Shown here piece by piece: positions 17,365 to 25,108 of a stretch of DNA of 64,000 nucleotides (positions within the stretch are counted from its first letter, which is position 1; every line of letters begins with the position of its first letter). This stretch comes from Acidobacteriota bacterium (GTDB taxonomy: Bacteria; Acidobacteriota; Blastocatellia; Chloracidobacteriales; Chloracidobacteriaceae), in the NCBI GenBank assembly GCA_016208495.1, contig JACQXX010000060.1, positions 1-64,000 on the forward strand, in the 5' to 3' direction. The position numbers and the translations under genes are program-made. Under the pieces are notes generated by a model. The model ran no database searches. It had not been told where the DNA came from and saw nothing but the letters and a program-made list of their open reading frames with translations.

Positions 17365-19698
17365 ATGAGTGACATCACCATTCTAATTGTTGATGATCTG
17401 CCTGATCACCGCAGACCGCTCAGAAGAAGGCTTGAAACCAAGTTGAAAGTTCGTGTTTTGGAAGCTGATGGCCAAAAAGAAGCCTGGGACATTTTACAAG
17501 AACATCACCAGAATATTGCTCTGGTTGTGGTTGATCTTCATATGAAGACAGGTCCTGACGAAGGAACCCAACTTATCGAACAAATTGTCAACTCTGGGAT
17601 GGATTGCCGGATTGGTGTTCGAACCGCTCATGGAAGAATAGATGATCAGGTTCTAAAAACTAGAACTCCAAGAGTTGATTTTTATGCGAAGAAAGATGAT
17701 GGGATTGACTCATTACTTCAATATATTCAATCAGCTATCAATAGTTTACTTGACTTAAAAATTGCTGATCATCAGATAAATCAGAAGCACCAGGTCTTAG
17801 AAAGATTAAAGGAAAGCCAAAACATCCGGTGGACAGTTCTTGAACCCACAACAGATATTTCATCTGACTCTTCCTCTCAGGAAAAAATTGCGATACGGCT
17901 GTTTTTTGAAATGTGCAGTTGGCAATCAGCAAAATTCAGCACTCAGGAAGGTACTTTTTACAAAATCGAGGCAGAGGGAACGCGCCAAACAACCTCAGTT
18001 GGTTCTCCCGCACTCTTTGAGGCAATTCAATATATTGCACTGCCGTCTCCGACTACGGATCTTACAGCTCACGTTGTCGCTGGAACTGAAATTTGGCATC
18101 CCTGTGAAGGTAAATTTCGCATTTTGCCTCTTCCTGCACCATACATTGAGGGCCAGGAGCCAACTTATCAAATGAACCTTGGGGTTTATCTCAAGAATCA
18201 ATTTTTACCGGAGGCAAATGTAAGGATCCAAAAGGAGAGCATCTTTTTTGATGGAGTACCCTGCGCATCTGTTTCTATTATCCCAGTGAGGCACAACCCT
18301 CGGGTTGGAAATCTTGAGATTCTTTCTTCAGTAGAGCTTGAAATCAATGGGAAGTCACAACCAGGTAGTGCTGACCAAAAGTTCCAGCCCAAGATAAACT
18401 CACCGCTACAAACCATTGTTTTAAATTGGGCAAATGCTTTGCGAGGATATACAGCTAAATCGTCATCTCGACTAACCTCAATGGCTATCAATTCCGAATT
18501 TGATGAAACAACAGACACACTTAAAATACCAGATTTGCCTGCCTTACCAACAAAACCAAATTATTGGATTTTTGGGACTCAAAAAGGCATTGAAGCCATT
18601 CAACCACTTCTTGATGAGCGCGGGAAAACTTTTAACGTCGTGCCGTTCATTCTTGGGGAAGGAAGACTCTCGTTCTCAAGTGACCTCTCCGCTGAGGAAA
18701 AAAGAAAGGCGATTCGGGACTTTTTACAGGAACAATCAGGTGAAACGACCAAACCCAATGACCGACCGGATTATGTTCTGCTGGTCGGCAATCATGAAGT
18801 TATCCCTCATTTTCACTTTGTGGAGTATCATTGTCTTGGTGACGGCACGCTCGACAAAAAAACTCGTCAAGAAATTCAAGGAATTCCGATCTTATCCGAT
18901 TCGCAGTATACCTATTTCCCCGAGATCACTGATGATCCAGGCCCTCGCTTTGCCCTGGGACGGTTGCCGTTCAATGACCCTCAAAAACTGAGAGACTTGT
19001 GTGTCAACTATGTTGCAGGAAAGTTTTGCACACAACTTTCCAATCAATGGAGATTTTTTGTTGGCCTGGATCACGTTAAGCCAAATAAATTTCAACGGCA
19101 TATCGAAGACCGAATCAGGCCGCTGGTTGGAAATAATGCTGATTTTCTGTATTTAGATAGTATGGTTGACCCCAACCGTATGGTTGAACTTGCGCTACGG
19201 AATCCCACCCGGTTTGTTACCTATCGGGGTCATGGTTCGTGCATTGAATGGCAAATCAACCCAAGCCTCAAGCCAACTTTTTTCCAAACACGTCATTTAT
19301 CAGAAAAAAACTATGCAGTTCAGGGAGTAATGGGAATCGCCTGTTGTACCAACGCGCTTCGCCTTCATCCAGCAACCCAAGTCACGGGAAACAGCCGGTG
19401 CAATTTGGGCTATTGCAACACTCATCAAGAGCCGTTTGGCTATACCTGGGTCAAGAATCAGCTTTCTCCCTGGTATCTTGGCTCGACTTCTAAGAGCTTT
19501 TCGTTGGCCAACGATGTGTTCCATGAAGAGTTGGTTTGTCAATTGATTAAACCTTCTGTTTCAACCATCGGAAGTGCTTTCCGCTCTGCTTTAATTGAAT
19601 TCTTGAAAACGACTGAGATGGAGGTTCAACCTCATGTCCGTGACAGTGTGGCGATGTACTTATTAATCGGCGACCCAGCCTGGCCACTGCAACGCTAG
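17365..19698 (+). CDS. Response regulator fused to a gingipain-type (C25) caspase-fold protease
   Basis: A 777-residue fusion. Residues 1-125 form a full receiver domain with acidic pair D10/D11, phospho-acceptor D57 (VVVDLHM) and a Lys in FYAKKD. Residues about 170-370 resemble the gingipain pro-region, with a segment FLPEANV...SIIPVRHNPRVGNLEI. Residues about 385-777 form a C25 protease. H623 in YRGHGS and the C660/C661 pair in GIACCTNA are 37-38 residues apart, as in gingipain RgpB (HGS and NCC motifs). The ending LLIGDPAW also fits. There is no signal peptide and no secretion C-terminal domain, so it should act in the cytosol, unlike known gingipains. A good ribosome binding site (GAGGAG) precedes the ATG. 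The preceding kinase is the likely activator. The target proteins are unknown. Confidence 0.88.
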   Translation: MSDITILIVDDLPDHRRPLRRRLETKLKVRVLEADGQKEAWDILQEHHQNIALVVVDLHMKTGPDEGTQLIEQIVNSGMDCRIGVRTAHGRIDDQVLKTRTPRVDFYAKKDDGIDSLLQYIQSAINSLLDLKIADHQINQKHQVLERLKESQNIRWTVLEPTTDISSDSSSQEKIAIRLFFEMCSWQSAKFSTQEGTFYKIEAEGTRQTTSVGSPALFEAIQYIALPSPTTDLTAHVVAGTEIWHPCEGKFRILPLPAPYIEGQEPTYQMNLGVYLKNQFLPEANVRIQKESIFFDGVPCASVSIIPVRHNPRVGNLEILSSVELEINGKSQPGSADQKFQPKINSPLQTIVLNWANALRGYTAKSSSRLTSMAINSEFDETTDTLKIPDLPALPTKPNYWIFGTQKGIEAIQPLLDERGKTFNVVPFILGEGRLSFSSDLSAEEKRKAIRDFLQEQSGETTKPNDRPDYVLLVGNHEVIPHFHFVEYHCLGDGTLDKKTRQEIQGIPILSDSQYTYFPEITDDPGPRFALGRLPFNDPQKLRDLCVNYVAGKFCTQLSNQWRFFVGLDHVKPNKFQRHIEDRIRPLVGNNADFLYLDSMVDPNRMVELALRNPTRFVTYRGHGSCIEWQINPSLKPTFFQTRHLSEKNYAVQGVMGIACCTNALRLHPATQVTGNSRCNLGYCNTHQEPFGYTWVKNQLSPWYLGSTSKSFSLANDVFHEELVCQLIKPSVSTIGSAFRSALIEFLKTTEMEVQPHVRDSVAMYLLIGDPAWPLQR

Positions 19699-19787
19699 TT
19701 GGATAATCATAATTTTTAGAATCAATCGTTTACAGGTGAAACTGCTCGTTCGAAACCGTCTTGCCTTGCTGTCGTGAAAGGAGTAGT

Positions 19788-20522
19788 ATGGCAACCCCGA
19801 TATTAAAAGTTGAAGGTGACATGATGTCAAACCGTTCTTGGCTTGCAGTCGTGCCAGGGGGGGAAATCAATCAAGCTCCGTTGCGTGAACTTTCATATCA
19901 ACCCGACCTGACCGACACTTCACGTGTTTGGATTCGACTCAATTACCAGGTGAAAGGGTTTTGGATCCATTCGAATCACACAACTTCCGACCAAACGATC
20001 CATATTCCAGGCGTGCGAGTAATGGCAACACCGGGCGCTCCCAAGCTGCCGATGGATGTGTTTTCAATTGCCATCCCTCGCAAAAGCCGTGTGTCTCAAG
20101 ATGGACTCCGAGTCGAGGTGCGTCAGCAAACCAGTGTTCCAGGCACGTACCGGATTCCTCCGGAGCCGCCATTTCAACTCGAACGTGAATCTATTCCAGC
20201 AGCTCCGGATCCTGTGATTTACGAGTCTGGAGCGTTCTTCCCTGAGACAGTGGCGGCTTGCGGCAAAGTCTATACTATTGATGGCATGAATCAGGTGGTC
20301 ATTTCTGTTTTTCCAATTGCCTACGCACCTCAACTCGGGCAGTTGATTGTAAGGAATTCCATTCAGGTTTCCCTCCTGTGCTTGAATGGCAGCGCTTACG
20401 CGCTCGACGAAGTGAAATGGCACTCTCCGGCAGTTCAAAGTATCGTCGGATACAATCATACATTTCTTCGGTCTCGATTCTCTGGAACAACCCGGCCAAG
20501 CGGCCCTGTCGCTGCTATCTAA
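19788..20522 (+). CDS. Standalone protein resembling the C25 pro-region
   Basis: The start is ATG 19788, eight bases after AAAGGAG; an upstream TTG in frame is unlikely. The 244 residues have no signal peptide and no catalytic motif. Residues about 145-215 align by eye with the pro-region of the preceding protease. FFPE...IDGMNQVVISVFPIAYAPQLGQL parallels FLPE...FDGVPCASVSIIPVRHNPRVGNL, and both continue into (R/L)xSIQV-like strands ending in NG. It therefore looks like a free C25 pro-domain. In secreted proteases such pro-domains act as folding aids and inhibitors. Here it could restrain the receiver-protease in trans, which is an inference. It lies 89 bp after the protease gene on the same strand. 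Confidence 0.7.
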   Translation: MATPILKVEGDMMSNRSWLAVVPGGEINQAPLRELSYQPDLTDTSRVWIRLNYQVKGFWIHSNHTTSDQTIHIPGVRVMATPGAPKLPMDVFSIAIPRKSRVSQDGLRVEVRQQTSVPGTYRIPPEPPFQLERESIPAAPDPVIYESGAFFPETVAACGKVYTIDGMNQVVISVFPIAYAPQLGQLIVRNSIQVSLLCLNGSAYALDEVKWHSPAVQSIVGYNHTFLRSRFSGTTRPSGPVAAI

Positions 20523-20845
20523 AGGTACACCATCGAGTTATTACCTCAGATTGATCTGCCATTCCTGGTCAGACAGAGGGAATGTGTGTTTCTAAGGCGC
20601 AAATAACCCACACCATAAACACCTGAAGAGAAAAATACCTGTGGTCATTCAATCTATTTTCCGTCTTCATTTTCTCACTAATTTATACAACGGTATCTAA
20701 TACAAACCTTCTTTAAAAAGCTATTTAGTAATTTTATCAACTGAACGAGTTAAATAAAGTCAGCGCCCTATTTCTCCCTGGGGTTTGGATCGCTGAACGT
20801 CCAAACCACCCTTCAACCCATCACCAATACAAGGAGTAATGCAGT
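20523..20845. other. AT-rich gap before the subtilase gene
   Basis: This 323-bp gap holds no gene I can support. It is clearly more AT-rich than its flanks, especially 20635-20760, and lacks the heptad arrays that fill most other gaps. A promoter for the subtilase gene could lie here, separating it from the kinase-protease genes. I cannot assign -35 and -10 boxes reliably. Confidence 0.5.
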
Positions 20846-22234
20846 ATGGCTAAAGTACGTGTGCTTGTTGAAATTACACATTCTCAACCTGAAGCCTTTG
20901 CGGTTCGGGCTAGCTTGTTTGATTCTCCGGTTGACTCAGTCCGGGCAAGTGAAGGTTTATTAACGAATTTGGCTGGCTTTGGACTTGAGGTCACTGATGA
21001 GTTTCCACCGGTCCCCATGTTTGCCGACACTGTGGTTCAAGCGGAAACCGTTGGGTTTTCAGCGTTTGACAGCCCGGAAACAAGCCCTGATGCTGAAGCG
21101 GCATCAGTGGTCGTATCCTGTGAAGTCGAACGGTCCAAGCTTCAGGAACTACAGGCTCAAGCTGGGGTTCAAGTTTGGCCAGATGCCGAGATAACACTTT
21201 TCCCGGATGAATGCTGTTCCTGTAGCCTTGGATTCGAAAGTGATGACACAGAACATCCCTTCGATCTGGCTCGATCAAATGGCGGAACTGACTGCCGCCC
21301 ATTTCGCCCAGGAGTTTCAATCCAGGTCATCCGCCAGTTGCTTTCAGTTGGAGCAGTGTGGAGAGATGGGTTTCGAGGTCAAAATATTGTCGTTGGAATC
21401 GTTGATGAAGGAGTCAACGGCCAGGTATACCCAGTGGTAGGCGGCTTTAGTTCTTCAGGTAGCCCTCGGCCAGGCAGTGCGGCCATTACCAGCCACGGCT
21501 CGATGTGTGCGGCTGATGTATTGGTCGCCGCCCCTGCCGCCAAATTATATGACTACCCGTTTATGCAATCTGCCTACTCTGGAACATCATTGCGCATGTT
21601 TCAGGCAGCACTGGATCAACGCCGTTTGGATGGCACACCTCATATCTTGAACAACAGTTGGGGCTTTCGCTGGGTTTCACAAGCCAGTTCTCCCGCCCAC
21701 CCCAATTGGGATGCCAATCACCCATTTAATCGAAAAGTGCGTGAAGTTGTGGCTTCAGGTGCGGCTGTGTTCTTTGCGGCTGGCAATTGTGGCCAGCAAT
21801 GTCCAAGTGGAAACTGTGTTCCTGGCGAGATCGGCCCAGGAAAATCCATTCTTGGACCAGGCAGTTTAAAGAATGTCATCACTGTCGCCGCTGTTAACAG
21901 CCGGCATGAGCGAATCGGATATTCCTCACAAGGTCCAGGATATTTCACCGCGCAAAAACCCGATATTGCCTCATATTCTCATCTGTTTGGCAATTTTGGC
22001 CCAGGTCGCCCCGGCGGTAACGATCCTCCCTTTGACAACGGCACAAGCGCCGCAACTCCGGTGGCAACAGGTGTTGCCGCGCTTTTAAGAAGTGCGCTGG
22101 GACCAATTCCGCCAGAACAGTTAAAACAGGCTTTGATCCAAAGTGCCATTAATCTTGGCGTACCTGGTTGGGACACGGATACCGGATTTGGAGTCATCAA
22201 TGCTGGCGCTGCCTATGCTCTCTTGCGTCGGTAG
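20846..22234 (+). CDS. Cytosolic subtilisin-like serine protease (S8)
   Basis: A 462-residue subtilase. The catalytic triad is D187 (GIVDEGVNG), H217 (SHGSM) and S401 (DNGTSAATP), with oxyanion Asn N314 (AAGNCG). The spacing fits the S8 family. The Asp motif is DEG instead of the usual DTG/DSG, and HGS replaces HGT. Residues 1-130 form a pro-domain-like region ending VWPDAEITLFPDECC. There is no signal peptide, so the enzyme is predicted to remain in the cytosol. A Cys-rich patch (ECCSC, CGQQCPSGNC) is unusual for a secreted subtilase. The start has AAGGAG upstream. It follows the receiver-C25 protease genes on the same strand and may act below them in one pathway, which is an inference. Confidence 0.9.
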   Translation: MAKVRVLVEITHSQPEAFAVRASLFDSPVDSVRASEGLLTNLAGFGLEVTDEFPPVPMFADTVVQAETVGFSAFDSPETSPDAEAASVVVSCEVERSKLQELQAQAGVQVWPDAEITLFPDECCSCSLGFESDDTEHPFDLARSNGGTDCRPFRPGVSIQVIRQLLSVGAVWRDGFRGQNIVVGIVDEGVNGQVYPVVGGFSSSGSPRPGSAAITSHGSMCAADVLVAAPAAKLYDYPFMQSAYSGTSLRMFQAALDQRRLDGTPHILNNSWGFRWVSQASSPAHPNWDANHPFNRKVREVVASGAAVFFAAGNCGQQCPSGNCVPGEIGPGKSILGPGSLKNVITVAAVNSRHERIGYSSQGPGYFTAQKPDIASYSHLFGNFGPGRPGGNDPPFDNGTSAATPVATGVAALLRSALGPIPPEQLKQALIQSAINLGVPGWDTDTGFGVINAGAAYALLRR

Positions 22235-22360
22235 CGGTTCGGGGATAAGGTAAAAGTCTCCTATGTCTGGAGTCACCACAATGACAAGGACTAAGCTCAT
22301 GTCATTTTCCAGATCGCTAAAGCTATGGGAGTAAATTACCTGAGCGTTGGAGGTATGTAT

Positions 22361-22591
22361 ATGAAATGGTTGGTTTCAACTGTCCCCTCTATTGACCAAA
22401 CTCAAATCCAACACAAACTTGCCCAATGGGATGCAACTTTAGATAACGAGATGCCACCAGTCAAAATGGACACGGGAGAGCAGGTTTTTGAAGTTGAAGG
22501 GCCACCTACTTTACCAGAGTTAGCTTCCCACGATGAGAGCATCGTATCAGTTGCCCCCAATGCGGAAATCGAATTGTTCTCTCGATTCTAA
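22361..22591 (+). CDS. Small protein resembling the subtilase pro-domain
   Basis: A 76-residue protein. GGAGG stands seven bases before ATG 22361, which decides the start over ATG 22355 and the longer frame from 22325. Its sequence parallels the N-terminal region of the preceding subtilase. DNEMPPVKM matches TDEFPPVPM, and FEVEGPPTLPEL...VAPNAEIELF matches CEVERSKLQEL...VWPDAEITLF. It is therefore a free pro-domain (inhibitor I9-like in role). Such proteins can inhibit or fold their cognate subtilase in trans. It sits 126 bp after the protease gene. I do not know a named family for it. Confidence 0.7.
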   Translation: MKWLVSTVPSIDQTQIQHKLAQWDATLDNEMPPVKMDTGEQVFEVEGPPTLPELASHDESIVSVAPNAEIELFSRF

Positions 22592-22672
22592 ACCGCTTCA
22601 ACAGAAGTGTTCGGCAAACTAATTGCTCAGGTTAAGAAGCCAGGATTGGTAGTCATTCAGGAATCCAGAGTG

Positions 22673-22704
22673 CTGAAAAACCCGCTCGCACGCGAGTGGC
22701 GCTG
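22673..22704. repeat. Short hairpin element (CCGCTCGC...GCGAGTGG)
   Basis: A near-perfect inverted repeat of 8 bp with a two-base loop follows the small pro-domain gene, ending in GCTGACTTCC. It resembles one half of the paired hairpin elements at 40157-40262 and 48414-48483. It could also serve as a transcript end, although no strong T-run follows. The rest of 22592-22785 holds nothing I recognise. Confidence 0.45.
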
Positions 22705-22785
22705 ACTTCCAAGTCATCCTTATTTTGTTTCCTGCAACAACTTTGTCCAAACACTTCTGTTCCCTACTGATTTCTCATCAAGGAT

Positions 22786-23460
22786 TTACTGAATAATCTC
22801 CCCTTCAGTCTTAAACCTTCGGTTGCTGGAATGAAACCGTTCGATCTTGCGTCGAATATCATTGCCAATGTCCTGGATTTCTTTGAAATCACTTTCGCTG
22901 AGATGTTTTTTGAGAATTTCAAAAACCTTGCCGAGTTCAACTCCATACTTGCCGAGCAAAATCTCAATATCGCTTTCGTAAATGCTGACCTTTTCAAGCC
23001 GTCCCTGACGATAGAGTGATGGCAATGCATAAAACTTCAGAATCAAGAGCCCTTCAACCGTCGCGCAAGGAATTGCCTTCCCGCCAAAATATCGCACTGT
23101 GGCGTATTTCTTTTTGATCAGATTGAACAATCTGTTCTTTGTCAAAAGGAAGTCAACTTTGAGCCCTTGAAACCGCCCATTGACGAAGGTCTCGGTTCGA
23201 TTTTCAATCGAAATTTCGGAAAGCGAATTCAAATCTTTTGTGCTGATAATAAAATCAATATCTTGCGTGTTTCGGCCTTCAAAATAGCTCAGGAGTGCCA
23301 CTCCACCCACAAGGAGAAATGAGATTTTTTTGGCTTCGAGGGTATTGAAAAACGCTTCGATAATCTCGGGCAACGCATGGGCCGAGGACGCCTTGCCTTC
23401 CCAGTTCTTCATATCAAATAAAACCCCATTTTTGATGATCTCTCCAATTGTGATATCCAT
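22786..23460 (-). CDS. Nucleotidyltransferase of the AbiEii/DUF6036-like type
   Basis: The start is placed at ATG 23460, giving 224 residues; a longer frame to 23556 overlaps the HEPN gene and lacks a ribosome binding site. The N-terminal half has the nucleotidyltransferase signature LVGGVALLSYFEGRNTQDIDFII (GG, R-T and D-x-D), then KVDFLL as the third acidic strand. The C-terminal half is helical and charged. Proteins of this type include antitoxin-like and phage-abortive-infection enzymes that transfer nucleotides to partners. It is the last gene of a minus-strand run (dcd, MNT, HEPN, this gene), 79 bp behind the HEPN gene. Its true partner and substrate cannot be told from sequence. Confidence 0.75.
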   Translation of the reverse strand: MDITIGEIIKNGVLFDMKNWEGKASSAHALPEIIEAFFNTLEAKKISFLLVGGVALLSYFEGRNTQDIDFIISTKDLNSLSEISIENRTETFVNGRFQGLKVDFLLTKNRLFNLIKKKYATVRYFGGKAIPCATVEGLLILKFYALPSLYRQGRLEKVSIYESDIEILLGKYGVELGKVFEILKKHLSESDFKEIQDIGNDIRRKIERFHSSNRRFKTEGEIIQ

Positions 23461-23539
23461 ATTCTTTTCTTCACTTTCCAGATCAACCTGGAGCGATTTC
23501 CGGCACTTTATCCGTTTGCCTGCAAAATGAGTAACTGGG

Positions 23540-23926
23540 CTATACTGGAAGTCCAAAAGACCCTCGTATCAGTTGACGAATCTGCCGGCATCGCCTCAAT
23601 GCATCTTGAGCCACGGCTTTATTCGCTGAGCTTCCCGGGTATCGAAAAGAGACGGCATACGTTGTCAAAACCCCCAGATCAGTGCTTAATCCACCCCAGG
23701 TTGGTTCAACCGAAAGCACATCGTTCAAAAGTATCAACAAGTTATGAGTTCTTTGAATTGAAAGACCCGCTTCTTCAAGCCGGGCTTTCAGGTATTTTTC
23801 AGCACATTGTTGGGCATGAAAACAAGCAGCGTCGAAATTTGGGCTTTTTCGTGCTCTCAGTTCACGTTGTGCTGACACCCAATCGCCTTCTGCTTTGTCA
23901 ATCCATTCGGTGGTTGTGAGCCTCAT
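23540..23926 (-). CDS. HEPN domain protein (likely toxin partner of MNT)
   Basis: A 128-residue all-helical protein. The start at ATG 23926 follows GGAAAGG and overlaps the end of the MNT gene by 29 bases, a common arrangement in MNT-HEPN toxin-antitoxin pairs. HEPN features are KAEGDWVSAQREL, CFHAQQCAEKYLKA and THNL, with RYPG near the end. The RX4-6H ribonuclease motif of HepT toxins is not evident. RNase activity is therefore uncertain, and the protein could instead be a binding or regulatory HEPN of the PF05168 type. It acts in the cytosol, presumably as a complex with the MNT protein. Confidence 0.85.
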   Translation of the reverse strand: MRLTTTEWIDKAEGDWVSAQRELRARKSPNFDAACFHAQQCAEKYLKARLEEAGLSIQRTHNLLILLNDVLSVEPTWGGLSTDLGVLTTYAVSFRYPGSSANKAVAQDALRRCRQIRQLIRGSFGLPV

Positions 23927-24227
23927 GAAGCACCTTTCCTTGACTGACAATTTCCTCTACAAAACGATCTCCAATGCTGAGACGTGCCTGAATCTGTTGG
24001 GGTGTCCGAACCAATAAATCCACAGCAATTGACGGATTAACCTGGGTAAGAATCTCGGCTGCTTTGAGAAGCGGATGACCTTCAAAAGGCATAACCACCA
24101 GTAAATCCACATCGGAATCCCACCGTGGCTGACCATAGGCGTGAGATCCAAATAAGACGATTTTCTCAGGATGAAACCGCTCAACAATTTGGTCACACAG
24201 ACTTTGAATTTCACGTGTGGAAGTCAT
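23898..24227 (-). CDS. MNT-type nucleotidyltransferase (likely antitoxin)
   Basis: A 109-residue minimal nucleotidyltransferase. AAAGGAG eight bases before ATG 24227 fixes the start; the frame could otherwise be extended into dcd. The catalytic motif is GSHAYGQPRWDSDVDLLVV (GSx10DxD), with AVDLLV as the third acidic strand. In type VII toxin-antitoxin systems such an enzyme AMPylates and silences its HEPN partner. The HEPN gene here overlaps it downstream, which supports that role. It begins 23 bp after the dcd stop, so the two genes are probably on one transcript. Confidence 0.87.
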   Translation of the reverse strand: MTSTREIQSLCDQIVERFHPEKIVLFGSHAYGQPRWDSDVDLLVVMPFEGHPLLKAAEILTQVNPSIAVDLLVRTPQQIQARLSIGDRFVEEIVSQGKVLHEAHNHRMD

Positions 24228-24250
24228 TACCGCTTCTCCTTTGCTTACAT

Positions 24251-24841
24251 TCAGACTTTCGCCAGCGTTAGCCCCTGCTGGTCCTGGTACTTGCCGGAGC
24301 GGTCCTGGTACGACGTGGAGCATTCTTCGTCAGATTCAAAGAAAATAATCTGGACAAAGCCTTCTTCGGCATAGAGCCGCACCGGAAGGTTGGCGGCATT
24401 ATAGAGTTCGACTACCAAACGGCCACGCCAGTTAGCCTCCAGTGGTGTTGTATTTACAATTAGTCCGCAGCGTGCATACGTCGATTTCCCAAGAGCAAGA
24501 GCAGTAACATTCCGTGGCATATGAAAGCGTTCAATCGTCACACCCAATGCGTAGGAATGCGGCGGCAACAGCCAATAATTTGAACCATCGGTGTCTTTGC
24601 GGAGTGGAATATCCAAAAGACTGCTCGAATCAAAGTTCTTCGGGTCAATTTCCGTTCCCTGAATTGGGGAAAACACTTTAAACTCATCTTTTGCCAGCCG
24701 GCAGTCATACCCGTAACTCGACAACCCGCAACTAATCACTTTGCGGTCTTCAACCTGGCGAATCAGTTTTGATTCAAATGGGGTAATAAGTTGGTTCTCT
24801 TCGCACATCCGAAGAATCCAGCGATCTGATTTGATAGCCAC
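24251..24841 (-). CDS. dcd: dCTP deaminase
   Basis: A 196-residue enzyme of the usual Dcd length. It deaminates dCTP to dUTP as a step toward dTTP in the cytosol. Family motifs are SSYGYDCRL, the Arg/Ser segment GKSTYARCG and the catalytic Glu in TPLEANWRGRLVVELYN. The end GKYQDQQGLTLA is typical of the nucleotide-binding C-terminus. Whether it is mono- or bifunctional (dCTP to dUMP) cannot be decided here. It is the first gene of a minus-strand run with MNT and HEPN genes. dCTP deaminases are also known as anti-phage nucleotide depleters, but this copy looks like the housekeeping enzyme. Confidence 0.95.
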   Translation of the reverse strand: MAIKSDRWILRMCEENQLITPFESKLIRQVEDRKVISCGLSSYGYDCRLAKDEFKVFSPIQGTEIDPKNFDSSSLLDIPLRKDTDGSNYWLLPPHSYALGVTIERFHMPRNVTALALGKSTYARCGLIVNTTPLEANWRGRLVVELYNAANLPVRLYAEEGFVQIIFFESDEECSTSYQDRSGKYQDQQGLTLAKV

Positions 24842-24874
24842 GAAATGTTCACCTGTTTTTTTGGAATTTAGTTT

Positions 24875-25094
24875 GTAGTCAGTAGTCAGTAGTTGATAAG
24901 TCAGTAGTCAGTAGAATTTAGTCAAAATCTTTTGGCAATGACCGAGATTCGTTCCGTGTGAAAATGTGATAACTGAAGATATTTGACACCAATTTACAAG
25001 GAAATCCTCGTGTTAGAAAACAGTCAAAGGATTCAACCAAATAAACTCAGTGAACTACTGACTACTGACTTATCAACTACTGACTACTGACTAC
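24875..25094. repeat. Array-spacer-inverted array element with perfect 40-bp arms
   Basis: The left arm 24875-24914 is built from GTAGTCA heptads interrupted once by GTTGATAA. The right arm 25055-25094 is its exact reverse complement over all 40 positions. The 140-bp spacer has no coding potential. The element ends 14 bases before the ATG of the secreted protein gene. A TTTAG motif flanks it on both sides (24867 region and 25095), which might be a trace of insertion. Confidence 0.93.
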
Positions 25095-25108
25095 TTTAGG
25101 ATACCTAT

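Noticed and set aside
17365-19698. Secreted gingipain-like virulence protease (type IX secretion substrate)
   Set aside because: There is no signal peptide and no type IX C-terminal domain, and the N-terminus is a cytosolic receiver domain.
23540-24227. Naming the pair hepT-mntA
   Set aside because: The MNT motif is clear, but the HEPN protein lacks an evident RX4-6H motif and looks more like the PF05168 group. Gene names were therefore withheld.
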